From Aotearoamyces nothofagi (Eukaryota; Ascomycota; Leotiomycetes; Leotiales; Tympanidaceae): a stretch of 64,000 nucleotides of DNA. Where the stretch lies: positions 744,001 through 808,000 of the forward strand of contig JADDTR010000004.1 of the NCBI GenBank assembly GCA_015345905.1. Direction: 5' to 3'. Positions 45,879-57,749 of this stretch are shown in pieces; the stretch's first letter is position 1; each line of letters starts with the position of its first letter. The position numbers were made by a program, and so were the translations under genes. The notes below the pieces were generated by a model. It was not told the origin of the DNA, searched no databases, and worked only from the letters and a program-made list of their open reading frames with translations.

Positions 45879-48800
45879 ATGGCTGAAACGCCAGCGCTAG
45901 GCCAGTAAGTTACGTTCACTTCACGCATGCATGCAAACACTAGGAATCGTAAGGGTTGAGAAGTTCATGAGCATAGAGGCCACTTAAGTCCTTAAGGCCT
46001 TCTCTTACTATTAAATTAAAGTAGAACGTTTCACTAAAAAGGCGCAGGAGCCGGGCGGATGTGAACAATGTCCCGAACAATTTCATCGACCTTACTTCAC
46101 TTGACGACAGCGAGCACGACTCGAACAGTCCCCCCTTTACCATCCAGTCATACAGCAGGGCATCAGAGCCATCCAAATCCAAATTAATTGATGCGCCTAG
46201 GTCGAATCATGGCTTGATACTAGCCAGCTCATTCGCTGCGTCCCTTCCGTCAAGTCAATTCCGAACAGTCCTACGAACGAGTGACTTCGCAACTTCTGAG
46301 CACTCCACGTCCTACCAGAATGCCACTTCACCTAGTCTCCACAAGCGACAACAACGAGATAAAACGCGTCTAAAAGACCTTCGTTCCTTACCAACTAGCC
46401 TCTCAAGTTCTGAAAATCCTGCCAAGAGGCGACGTCTAAATCAAGGTGATACACAGGTCTCTCGCAGACAACGTACAGCGACATCGGCCATAAGAGAACT
46501 ACCACCGGCACGTACGTCAACTCGCGCTCGCAAAACCGATACAAGTGACACTGCAGCATTGTTGGAAATCAGCACGTCGGCCACTGATCTGGGTATTGGA
46601 ATGAACAATGTTTCTGACAGGAAACTCAGGGACGTCTTGCGGCAGCAAGTTTTTCCACACATTAACAAATGTTTAAGTAGCTACCGTCAGACTCTTGACG
46701 ATGGGAACAGGAAACAGGTTGGCAAAAAGGTAAGCTGTTGTTCATAGCCCCTTTAATTTAAGCCTCCTTTGTTTAGATCGAAGACTCACTTTTATGGTAG
46801 GCTGCATGGGCATTATGTGGAGATGCGTTTATCTCTAACCTCAAGGAAAACCTTGGTCATTTGTCTAACGATTTCGAGACACGAATATCATCACAGTGCC
46901 AGGTCTTCATTGACAAATTCGCGGCAGAATATCTAAACAGGTCCCCTAGAACGACAGGGGAAGCCACTTATATACCTCAATCTACTTCGACCAATGCAAA
47001 CATAACGCCTACTCATCAACGAGTGGTCATAGATCTAGATTCCTCGGAAGATGAAGTATTTACAACGCCGAGATCACATGCTTCACCCATCATGGAAGCA
47101 GTTGAATTTGGCCTCCAAAGTCAATACACTTCATCCCCACTCACGATCTTCACTGCGGAAGGATCTCCACAAGTCTCTGAGCATCCGACCGAGAAGCCTT
47201 ACAAGATCCCAAAGCCACAGAAAAGCTTCAATTTATATCATGCAGACATGCACTCTGTTGTATCGGAGAGGAATACATTATTACAGGACTATCAAATCAG
47301 TAAGTCTAATACCGACGGCACGTTATTTAACTTATTCATAACATTCAACAGCTAAGAACATCGCGGATATGTGGGCCAAAGAAACCCCAAAGGTCAAGGC
47401 GACCTACAAGCGTCGTGCGGATGATGAAAGGCGTCGACTAATAGCCAAGTACTCTGACCGGAGGTATAAATTGCGCAAATCATCCATATTCAAACGACGC
47501 TCGACAGTAGCACGAGACCCTTCCCAAACGAATTCGCCACCTACTGTACAATCAGAAAGCGAACATGAAGACTCGGTCTTATTGACACCTATCTCTTCTA
47601 CCAGGAGGCCAGTGGCTATGGATCTTTCTAATATATTACCAAACTTACCAACACTGCTCAAGAGCCACAGATCATATATACCATCGGCTCTAGCGAAACT
47701 AAACTATCTATCCCCAGAAGAAACAGCCGCTCGATATAGAGAAGTCGAGCAGCTACGTATCTCCGGGCTCCATACTAGCACCCCAAGGCCGTATCTATCC
47801 GCAAAAAATCGAATAGACATTGCTAGAGGCCTTTCTCTATTAGCTGGCGATGGTGGCAATGGATTGTCCGAAGCTCAACAGTTAAATATGCGTGGCCAGC
47901 TTTTTCATGTTGATTTCAGTACTGAGGAGAATCGATATATCGGCATGGCTATTGAAAGAAGGACGTCTAGTGGGGCAAAAAAATACACTAAATCTGTGCT
48001 AGAACAGCTTATGGCCGGTCGTGAAAGCGAGATTCCGCGTATTGTCAAAGCAGTAAAGGATCACCTTGTACCTGGTAGGAAGAAGGCCGATATTACCGCC
48101 TTCCTGAAGGACGCAGCGGCCGGTACGATTTCAAATCAACCAAAGATAGTGCGTATCGAATCGAGATTATGCCATTCTTCAAAGACAAACAGCTTTGCCG
48201 GCTTGGTAAATGCTGTGCTTCACAGTCGCGAATTGGGTGGTGGACGCTTCAATAATAGCAGTGGCCAGGGGTCCTTGAAAATTGCACTCGCGAACTGTGT
48301 AGAAGACGCAATGTTCCGAGAGGCAGAATGGACCGATTGCTCTGGCGATATCGCAACTATTACCTGGCTCCCTGATGACTCCTTTGTTTGCGGCGCAATT
48401 ACTCATTCCGATTCACACAATCAACAATACAACAAACCGGGCAATCTTCTAGTTGGTTCTGTGCCTAATCAGAGCTTAAAGTCTATTGCGGGGCATCGGA
48501 TACCGCGGCCTATAGTCAACAAGGGAGATAATTCGTTACCATCCATGCGAGAGACACAGGATCCATGGCTATATTCGTCAGTGACTTCAACGGCGTACAG
48601 TCCAGTGAACCAGAAATGCTTTACTGGTAGCTATGACAGGACTGTCAAGGTGTGGGATATGAGTGCCGGCAATGCCTCGTTGGAGCTTTGCGGTATCTGG
48701 GAACACAATGGCAACGTCAATTTTGTGGTCACGTCACCACATCATAGTCGCGTGGCCACTGCAGCTGACGTCGCTCGAGACGCTATACGTGTGTACTTTT

Positions 48801-50480
48801 TCGACCATAATAATATCTCTGGTTCGCCTCACAGTACTTATTCTGGGGATAGAGCAGCTGAGCAAGCAGTACAACAACGGCAAAGTGAGGAGACATGGGC
48901 ATATTACCCTGCCACAATACAATGGGGCAAGGCTAGAAATGTTGCGCATCTGCTTCTTGTGGGGTATTCCCCGAGGAGTTATGATGTCCACAACGTTGAT
49001 ATCCCCGAGGATAAAGAAAACACCGGCGAGCTGTGCCTTTGGAATACTGATAGTGGTAGCTGTATTCCGATCACATCAGCTCGAACACAAAACGTTTTTG
49101 AGGTCATCTGGCATCCGACACAGCCGATCTTTCTTGCAGCAACCTCCCCTACTGGCGTATTTGATGAAGAAGTGCGAACGCAAATCCGCTTGTTTGCACA
49201 AACTGATACCGGAAGCTTCTCACATGTAAGAACGTTAGATTGCCCTGCTTTAGACATCAACGAAATCACAGTTATGTAAGTGCAGTGAGCCATAGATTAC
49301 GAGATATAGATAATTCTAATATATCCATAGGCCGAACAGTCTTTTAAAAAGCTATGTTACAGCCAGCTGTACCGATGGCAATACATATGTGTGGGATACT
49401 GCGCAGGATGATAAGCCTGTCCACGTACTTAGTCATGATGGTAAATGGTTTCAATCAGGTTTACTCTAGTAAATTTGCTAACTATGAAGCAGATTCCATT
49501 GAGGAACAGACTCATGACATCTCACGCGAAGAGTTTGATTGTGGTGTAAAGTTTGCAGCATGGGGCAAGTCTTTGGATCGTTTTTATACAGGTTCCTCAG
49601 ACGGCATCGTAAAAGCATGGAATGTTCGTGCTCCTCGAGGAGAAGAATTTGTTCGTGATGTTCTTTCTTTGACCGGTGGTATATCTGCAGGTTCGTTTTC
49701 TCCCGACCATTCAAAGCTGGTCTTAGGAGATGCTACTGGAAAGGTACATCTTCTGAATGTCGAGGGTCCAGAACCTGGCAAGGCCGCTACAATAGTTAGG
49801 AAGCCGGTTACGCCTCACCAAGAGCCACCACCACCAATACTTGAAGATGATGAGATTGATATGGATTTTGAACCGACAGCAAAAGAAATTGCTCGAGGTT
49901 TCTTAAATAGAGGTCAAATCAAGCTTCACCCTGATCCTTACATCGGAGCTATCCAAGGGGATAACTATAAAAGCACTGGTCTTCTCTGTCCTGAACCTCA
50001 TGGAACATACAACCAAGCAACAGGGCTTACTATTCCTTGGAACGAAGAACAAAATTTGCGCTATCATCATGAGAGGATATATATTCCCCGAATTCCCAAA
50101 ATGAAATCTTCGCCTGGACCTTTTCACGAGACAAACACTATCCAAGATCTTGATCTTGGAGAGTTGGATGCTGAGACCCAATTGGAATTGCTACAGGATG
50201 GTGTAGACTTTGGCTTTGAAGATGAACATGATTTTGTTTTCGAACCGGGGTTTGGAAAACCCATTGAAGAGAGTTGCCAGGACCTATCTGGCAATGATCA
50301 CTCTTTGAGTAAGTTGTGTTTCTAAAGTAGTTTCCTTTGAGATGTTTTACTGACTTGGCTTAAAATATAGATCAACTTGAAGCTGAGGAGTTTCAGTGTT
50401 TGAAAGAGAGAATTGGGCAAGAATTAAAAATTCAAGTTGAACTTGAATTGATAAGAACAGTCTTGTTTGATACAGATTAA
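45879..50480 (+). CDS. Large chromatin-type protein with SUMO-interaction-like motifs, HMG box and WD40 region (DCAF/DIM-9-like candidate), 1391 aa
   Basis: Seven exons (45879-45904, 46042-46729, 46801-47299, 47352-49275, 49331-49440, 49490-50308, 50371-50480) sum to exactly 1392 codons. Two hydrophobic-acidic motifs resemble SUMO-interaction motifs: FIDLTSLDDSE (residues 23-33) and VVIDLDSSEDE (313-323). An HMG box follows at about 375-455 (KSFNLYHADMHSVV, then TKNIADMWAKETPKVKATYK, KYSDRRYKLRK), split by an intron. The same frame continues without a stop to WD40 blades from about residue 700. GSYDRTVKVWDMSAG, LCLWNTDSG and TYVWDTAQD are typical blade ends. GSSDGIVKAWNVRAP (W1126-N-V-R1129) fits the W-[DN]-x-R box of DDB1-binding WD40 proteins. 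An acidic C-terminal region and a short helical end (NQLEAEEFQCLKERIGQE) close the protein. Reading it as a CUL4-DDB1 substrate receptor for heterochromatin, like Neurospora DIM-9 or fission yeast Raf1, is inference. Confidence 0.8.
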
Positions 50481-52760
50481 TCTAAGTATTGAAGATTATT
50501 TAATTAGACAAGCTGGAAAGGGATATAGAATATATATTAAAATATATATATAATATATATTATTTTAACATAAATCAGAATCAGAATAGTGAATCTCGAT
50601 GTAAATTGAGATATTCTATTTATAGTATTTATAGTATTTATAGAACAAAGGCTATTAATAAATCAATCAATAAGAATAGTTGTTTATTTACAGTTGCTCA
50701 ACAATAAAACCCCCAAATAATTGAAGAATTGTTCTTGTTTTTCTCAGTATATAAATAGTTATTTCTACTCTAGAGGATAGCGAAGTACAGCTAGAGAAAA
50801 TCTCATGTTTTATATACAATACAGGCCTTGAACTGAAGTAGTATAAGATAAGGCTAGTATAATCAATGGCCAAAATGGTCTAGTTAGCTAAATCATAGTA
50901 TACATCGACCCGAATTTATCGAAACGCATAATTTAAACTAAGTGTTGATATCTGCGAGAGATAGATACATCGCCAAGCAAAGACACGAGATGCTCCCTGC
51001 CCGGTAGTGCAACGCAGTCATGGAAGGTTCGGGACGAATGCTCAAAGCCTCATGGCGAGCGCGCAAGCAAGTCCGACTGGTACTGTAGTAAGTAAGCTTC
51101 GCTGAGTTAGCACAGGCCGCGATCGGCTCCGTCTTCGCAGTCGCGCTCTGCAGTTTTTTCCTCCCCGGTGTCAGCTCAGGGGTGCTGGTACTGACGCCTG
51201 TAAGCTGGCTCGTGAATGCAGGATGGGTTTGTGGATATTCACAGCTCGTTCGTGGATATGTCATGAGTAGAGAGGCCGAGAGTTACGAGGTCGTGTTGCA
51301 CAAATGCTGGGACGAGTCGGGGATATATGAGATTGTCTGCCTTAGGCACCAAGGGGTTGATCGCTGGATACCTTCCTAGCTTTCCTAGCACCCCGGCACT
51401 AGTCTCGTTGATGCGAGCACCAATCATAGTCGATGGACGGAAATCGGGGATGCTGCTCTAGGATATACTGTCTACTGTCTGGACTGCCGTGCCGGTGAGT
51501 AGATAACGTGACTACTCTACGCCGACGGGATCGGAGTCTTCGGATACAACCAGGAAGAAGTACGAGCAGGGCGAGCAGATCTTGCATCCATCTATCTCTT
51601 CTTCTTCTTCACATAATCTTCTTCATATAACCGGACTGATAGACGATGACGCCGGTGGTCCCTCGGTCCCTCGGTCCGAGGTCGAAGCGCCATGTCGGAT
51701 CGGATCAACTGACTGATGAACTGGCGAGCAACGGCACAGTTGGATCCAATACACGCACAGCAGAGCGAGCGAGGAAAGCCGCCATCCACCCGCATGATGT
51801 CGGCGGCTTCTCTCGATCCCTGTGCGCTGCTCCCAATCCCCAATCGCTGCTGGGACATCCATCCATCGTGCCGGCTGGTTGTTTCTCGCTGCTTTAAACC
51901 ATTGAAACCCCTTTCTTACCAAGGTACGCCTCGAAGATATACATACGTAGATGTCCGAGTATACAAGTATAATACCGCTCGTAAGCAGTAAACGAAGCAC
52001 CACTCGCAAAAACAGTAGTGTCGAGAACTCGAGTTTGCGAAGCCAGGAGTTCTGTTTGCTTGGCTTAACCATCTGGGCTGGAGAGGCGGCTGGTAAAGTT
52101 GACGCCGCACTTCCGGTGATCCAAGTTCAACTTGAACAAGGGGCCTGTCACCATTGACTGACAGGAGGCCTACGAGTATCCGCCTTCACCCTTCTGTACT
52201 AAGTAGATGTTACATCTACTTGTTCTGGTGAAATCTATCCCTTGATGCTTCCCCACACAGTCCATAATCCTGTGGTCCATTTAATGACTTCTTGAAATTT
52301 CAACTAACATGTTATTACGTTGCACTACATTTCTAAACTCCCATCTTAAAAAGTCACTCTGTTCAAAAAATCTTGCTATAGAATTCATTTGATTCGTCTG
52401 AATGGCTAAAGTACGCCCTGCCGCAAAAGTTAAATAAGCCTACCAGAGGATTATACACCTGGCCTGTCTTGCCATTGCTTAGCAAAAGAAGAAGAAATAC
52501 ACTAGGTGAAGCTTAGGTGAGACAAAATTGCTGTGCAACCGCGTCCACAGATCTACCTCCAACGTCCCATCCCAATCCATCGCCAAACATTCCCGACGGC
52601 TGGGAGTGTGCTAAGACGCCAGGAACGCTCAAAACGCCGCGCTATGCTGTCGATTACTTTGCAGAGGGCCATGATTACAATTCATTTGCCGATGAAGAGA
52701 CGGCTTGCCATCTACGGATCCTTTATATCCAAGCACGGCCCTCTTACATTAGCCGCTGAC
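50481..52760. other. 2.3 kb convergent spacer with an AT-rich left part
   Basis: Between the converging WD40/HMG and Seb1 genes. 50484-50700 is strongly AT-biased, with long TA runs near 50530-50570 and a TTTATAGTA doublet near 50618-50640. The rest (50940-52500) is balanced to GC-rich, with overlapping meaningless frames on both strands. A short TCCCTCGG doublet lies near 51659-51675. No gene recognised. Confidence 0.55.
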
Positions 52761-55319
52761 TCAACTGCGATGACCTGGCGGTGGAGGCTGATTTTGTCCA
52801 GGAAAGACGAAGCCGGGAGGGAATATCATACCAGTAGGCATACCAGTAGGCATACCATTAGGCATACCATTGCCTATACTCTGTAACTGGTATGGGTAGC
52901 TAGCTAACGGCTGGGCCATGTTGGTAATGTTCATGAGTGAAGAGCCTCTGTCGTTGCGATCATCGTCCCTTCGTCGGTCCGATCCATCACGGCGATACCG
53001 TGATGGATCCTCATCTTCGCGGTCACGACTCGACTTTGGACCATTGCTGCCACCCTTGTCAGTCTGCATGCGACGACTGATCGCTTTCGAAGATACGCCT
53101 TGACCGATTTCAATATCTGGTTCCTCGACAACCATTCCACTTTCAATGGCTCTACCACCGCTGCCTCCGTATTCAGCACTTAGCATCCACTTTCTGTCGG
53201 CATCAGTAAGTTTGTTAATTGGAATGATGCTGACGCCAGTTTGGTAGTCGCTGCAGTCCCGAGGGCCGAAGCCGACACCCCATCGAGTCTATGTGAAGTC
53301 AGTACTGTGTTACTAATGAGCGACGGATCTTTCAAATTACCGAACGTACTCTCAACTGTGAGTCTGGGTTTCTGTTACTTTCCATCGCATCCTTTGCTGT
53401 GACAGCGTCTTGGCGACTGATCATTTTCACGAATGCATGGCGTTTGTCCTTATTGACAATACAGGTTTGCACCTTGCCGAAGCGAGCAAAGATACTTCGC
53501 AGCTCTTGATCAGAAGATCTAAATGTTGTCAGCAACTGTTCGAATAGGTGGAATATATTGCAAACTTACGTGACGCCACCAACAAACAGTGTACGACTCA
53601 GAACTATACTATGTTAGCTAGAATTCCTTGCATTGCCCGAAGAGATACTGCGTACCTTTGATACTGCCCTTGGGGATTGTATGATCGAACTCTACCCACT
53701 TCTCTCTGGGAGTACTATCAAACGATGGGCTGCGGCCACGTCGGTTGGCTGGGCTACGTTGACGGTAATCATTGCCTCGTCCTCTAGTACGATCTTCACC
53801 ACGACCACGCCCGGGAGAGTCTCTACCATAATCACCATAGCCCGGGTCGTCGCGACGCCGAGAGTTTGGGGAGTCATGAGCCTCCCAATTACGAGTGGGA
53901 GAGGGTGATCGAGAGCGGCGGCGATAGCGTCCTGGTGGGGATCGAACAGGTTCATTATATCCATTACGATCACGTGATTCCTCTGGTCTCGCACCCCATC
54001 CATTTTGATTTTGATTTGTGCCAGCATACTGGGATGGTGGCAGCACCCCAGCTGCACCGGTGCCCAAGCCATGTGAGCCAGCAGCAGTAAGAGCAGCAAT
54101 AATTCCGCTCCATTGCTCTTGGGGCACACCTGTGTCGGACAACGTCTTTAGAATCAAGATCTGCTGTTGTAATGGATTGACAGCATTTTGAGACGCAGGC
54201 TGTGTAACACCTGTGAAAGGGATTGTAGGATTACTAGGGAAGTTCTGAGCACCACTACTTGGCCCCTGAGCTTGAGGTGCAAAAGTGGCCGCCGAAGCTG
54301 GCACATTTACAGACTGCGCACTAGTTTGAAACGGGAATGGGGTATTCAAAGGTGCCATATGCTGCTGAGCAGGATTACTCTGCGCATTTGGTAAATTGTA
54401 AGAATTATCTTGAGCCGGAACAGTTGGGGTTGCGGCAGATGCAGTTGTGTTCTGTCGAGCCATATTGGCGAGCGCCTCTAGGATCGACGTGGTGTTGGGC
54501 GCGGCCGCTGCTGGCGGATTCGGCTGCATACCTGAAGTCTGAATATCTAGGGGTGGAGTTCCTTCTGGTGTGGTCGATTCTACACAAGTTGAGAAGCTGG
54601 TCAGAAATTATCACAGAAAGGAATTGATTGATAGCAATGCTGGCTGTCTTACTTTGTGGTGGTGCATTGAGTTTTTCTTTGAATGAATTGAGCATCTGGA
54701 GTGGAAAAGTCTGACCCTTCTCCCAGATATCGACTAACTTTCTGATCTTGTCCTACAGCACGAAAGAAAGGTAAGTGGGAAATTCACAGCAAAAAAAGCA
54801 GTGGACATCGTGGCAATGAGCAGCATGTACGAGGCCAATATCAGGCGGACATCTCTGCGCTAGACACTACTGAGCTTAAGTTTTCAAGCATACCTTTTGG
54901 TCATCGGGAGCTGACTGGATTATATCGTTCATCAAAACAGGGAGCAGTTCCTTTACTCTATGAACACCTGCAGCGAATGTACCGTCTTGCGCGGAATCGC
55001 CTATGGGTTGCCCGCTGGCCTTGGCCTGTTCAGTCCATTTTCGGGTTACAGAGTCTACGACGTAAAGGACGCCAAGTTTGTGTGTTCCTGGGGCTTTCTT
55101 GAAGTGTGTGTACAATTTCTGGATCAGGACAGACTCGGACTGAAGGTTGTAGATGTTAGCGTAGTTCCGACGGCGAGGAATGTGTTAAGTTCATCTCACC
55201 TGAACATTTGCGGTGCATAAAGCAGTAAGGCTTTGAATGCGCGATCCGGATACTCCGGGTGGTTTCAGGGTCAGCATAGCCTGAAGGCCAGCTTCTAATT
55301 CTGCTACTGCGGAAGACAT
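52761..55319 (-). CDS. seb1: Seb1/Nrd1-type RNA polymerase II CTD- and RNA-binding termination factor, 709 aa
   Basis: Binds the phosphorylated polymerase II C-terminal domain and nascent RNA to direct transcription termination and 3' processing. Seven exons (55319-55200, 55139-54894, 54752-54653, 54579-53656, 53603-53570, 53518-53341, 53288-52761) sum to 710 codons. The CTD-interaction domain covers about residues 1-155 (SRIQSLTALCTANVQ, KKAPGTHKLGVLYVVDSVTRKW, VHRVKELLPVLMNDII, DKIRKLVDIWEKGQTFP). A Gln/Pro/Asn-rich linker and an RS/RG-rich stretch (YRRRSRSPSPTRNW) follow. The RRM shows RTLFVGGVTSSDQELRSIF and KRHAFVKMISRQDA; its first strand is on a 34-base exon. Next is RWGVGFGPRDCSDYQTGVS, a block seen in Seb1/SCAF proteins. 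The tail has repeated Gly-Met-Pro units (NGMPNGMPTGMPTGM) and ends in a Pro run. Confidence 0.94.
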
Positions 55320-56109
55320 GGCGTTGAAGAAGTGACGAGAAACGGCTCAATGCTGTTTAATAGGTGCCGCAAATGCGAGACCACACGCCGAGCAATAACA
55401 CCCGTAGGACTACTGTCTAGACGTGCTCCGCACTGAGCGTCGCGATCAAATGATTACGACGGGATGGACGTATTATCGTGACTACAACCTTAGATCGGTC
55501 AAAGAGTAAGTGCTGGAAGCTGAGTTACTCAGCAGCTAGGGCCAGGTCTATATGAGACCTCAACGAGTCGAGAACAAAAGCTGCCTGTGAGAACCACGAC
55601 GGCAGTGTTAGTTGCGTTGTCTAAATGGCGTTGAACAGACGTGGTGATGGTGATTGTGTAGGTTGGAAGGATGGGAGGAGGTTGGTGAGGACGAAGTAAC
55701 TGACACGCTTTACTCCTCACCATTTCCGTTACCGAGCCAAGCTCCAGCTCGCTTAAACTGCTGTGTCTGCCAAGTGGCCTTCACGTGACTGTGGCAATCG
55801 ACCAATTGCCATGCGGACAAAGCGAAATCGTACAGGCTCCCGACTTGACCGGTTTGCATTAAAAATCGGGCCTCTAGGGCGCATCCGAGCTGTCTAGTAC
55901 ATTTTGTGCTTCCTTGCGGAGGTTGGAGCCTCTTGGGGCAGCCAACTCGAAATTACGTCAAACTCCGTCCGAGCCGCCGAAGTAAGCCACCGCCGCCCTA
56001 GACGCTCAACGCAACCGAGCTGGGGAGCTTGGCTGGTTTTCTTGAGCTTCGGTTGACTATCTTCCCAAAGATTCCCCAACTCTCCCCTCAATCCTTCACA
56101 CACTCCACC
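55320..56109. promoter_or_regulatory. Divergent promoter region of seb1 and citrate synthase
   Basis: 790 bases between divergent starts. The citrate synthase side includes a pyrimidine-rich leader (TCCCCAACTCTCCCCTCAATCC-like at 56071-56095) just before the ATG, common in highly expressed fungal genes. Nothing else is certain. Confidence 0.5.
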
Positions 56110-57749
56110 ATGGCCTCTGCAATTCGTCTCGGCTCATCTGCCCTGCGTTCGTCGCTGGCTGCCCCATCTTTCAATGCTAGAACTGCCGCATTCAACGGCT
56201 TGCGATGCTACTCGTCTGCTAAGACTCAGGTAAAGCTCTTTCGGCAATGTGTTCCGGACCGGAGCTGATATATCGTACACAGACACTGAAAGAGCGCTTC
56301 GCCGAACAACTCCCAGAGAAGATTGAGCAGATCAAGAAACTTCGCAAGTTAGTATACCCTTACAAGAGCTATTTGTAGAAAACTCTCTAATTGTCCATTC
56401 AGGGACTACGGCTCCAAGGTCGTCGGCGAGGTTACCCTCGACCAAGTCTATGGTGGTGCTCGAGGAATCAAGTCTCTTGTTTGGGAAGGATCAGTTCTTG
56501 ACCCTGAGGAGGGTATCCGCTTCAGAGGAAGGACAATCCCAGAATGTCAAAAATTGCTCCCCAAAGCCCCTGGCGGAGAAGAACCTCTTCCTGAAGGTAT
56601 GCAATATCCCCAGTAATTATTCTGGAGACATGGCTAATTTACCAGGTCTTTTCTGGCTTCTGTTGACCGGCGAGATCCCAAGTGAACAGCAAGTCCGTGC
56701 TCTTTCTGCTGAATGGGCCGCTCGATCCGATGTCCCAAAGTTCATCGAGGAGCTCATTGATCGTTGCCCAACAGACCTCCACCCAATGGCCCAGTTATCG
56801 ATTGCAGTCAATGCTCTCGAACATGAGTCTTCATTTGCTAAGGCCTACGCAAAGGGACTGAACAAGAAGGAATACTGGGGACACACCTTTGAGGATTCTA
56901 TGGACTTGATCGCCAAGCTCCCAACCATCGCTGCAAGAATCTATCAGAATGTCTTCAAGGGTGGCAAGGTTGCCCCAGTCCAGAAGGATAAAGATTACAG
57001 TTTCAACTTTGCCAACCAGCTTGGTTTCGGTGAGAACAAGGAATTTGTTGAGCTCATGCGACTGTACCTGACCATCCACACTGATCACGAGGGCGGCAAT
57101 GTTAGCGCACACACGACTCATCTGGTTGGAAGTGCTCTCAGCTCTCCCTTCCTTTCTCTTGCTGCTGGCCTCAACGGTCTTGCTGGCCCGCTACACGGGC
57201 TAGCTAACCAAGAAGTCCTGAACTGGCTCCAGAAGATGAAGGCTTCCGTTGGCAGCGATCTTAGCGACAAGGCCATCACCGACTATCTCTGGTCAACCTT
57301 GAACGCTGGACAAGTTGTTCCCGGTTACGGACATGCTGTTCTCCGCAAGACCGACCCTCGTTATGTATCTCAACGCGAATTTGCTCTTAAGCACTTGCCA
57401 GATGACCCATTGTTCAAGCTTGTCAGCCAGGTCTACAAGATTGCCCCAGGTGTTTTGACTGAGCATGGGAAGACCAAGGTAAGAATCTATTACCTCCTCC
57501 ATCTACATTTGGATACTTTACTAACCCCCACCATAGAACCCATTTCCGAATGTGGATGCACATTCCGGCGTGCTGCTGCAATACTACGGTTTGACCGAAT
57601 CCTCGTATTACACTGTTCTATTTGGTGTGTCACGAGCTTTGGGCGTCCTGCCACAGCTCATCATTGACCGCGCAGTCGGTGCACCAATTGAGCGACCAAA
57701 GTCATTCAGCACTGAAGCATGGGCTAAGTTGGTTGGCGCTACGTTGTAG
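56110..57749 (+). CDS. citA: Mitochondrial citrate synthase, 474 aa
   Basis: Condenses acetyl-CoA and oxaloacetate to citrate in the TCA cycle. Exons 56110-56229, 56283-56347, 56403-56596, 56646-57478 and 57537-57749 sum to 475 codons with the stop. The N-terminus ([30 protein letters not shown]) is a mitochondrial presequence. Core blocks are [53 protein letters not shown] and [20 protein letters not shown]. The catalytic His pair lies in [14 protein letters not shown] and [16 protein letters not shown], and the catalytic Asp in [15 protein letters not shown]. The presequence and the animal/fungal-type blocks point to the canonical Cit1 type rather than methylcitrate synthase, though the two are close and only a tree would separate them. 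The Yhm2 citrate carrier is the next gene on the same strand. Confidence 0.95.

Noticed and set aside
43192-50480. Secondary-metabolite gene cluster
   Set aside because: The adenylating enzyme has the full acyl-CoA synthetase block order, and neighbours are housekeeping or chromatin genes; no PKS, NRPS or tailoring enzyme is present.
51623-52072. 149-codon minus-strand open frame with a hydrophobic stretch
   Set aside because: Hydrophobic segment (LLFLRVVLRLLLTSGIILV) is isolated in otherwise incoherent sequence, overlapped by other open frames.
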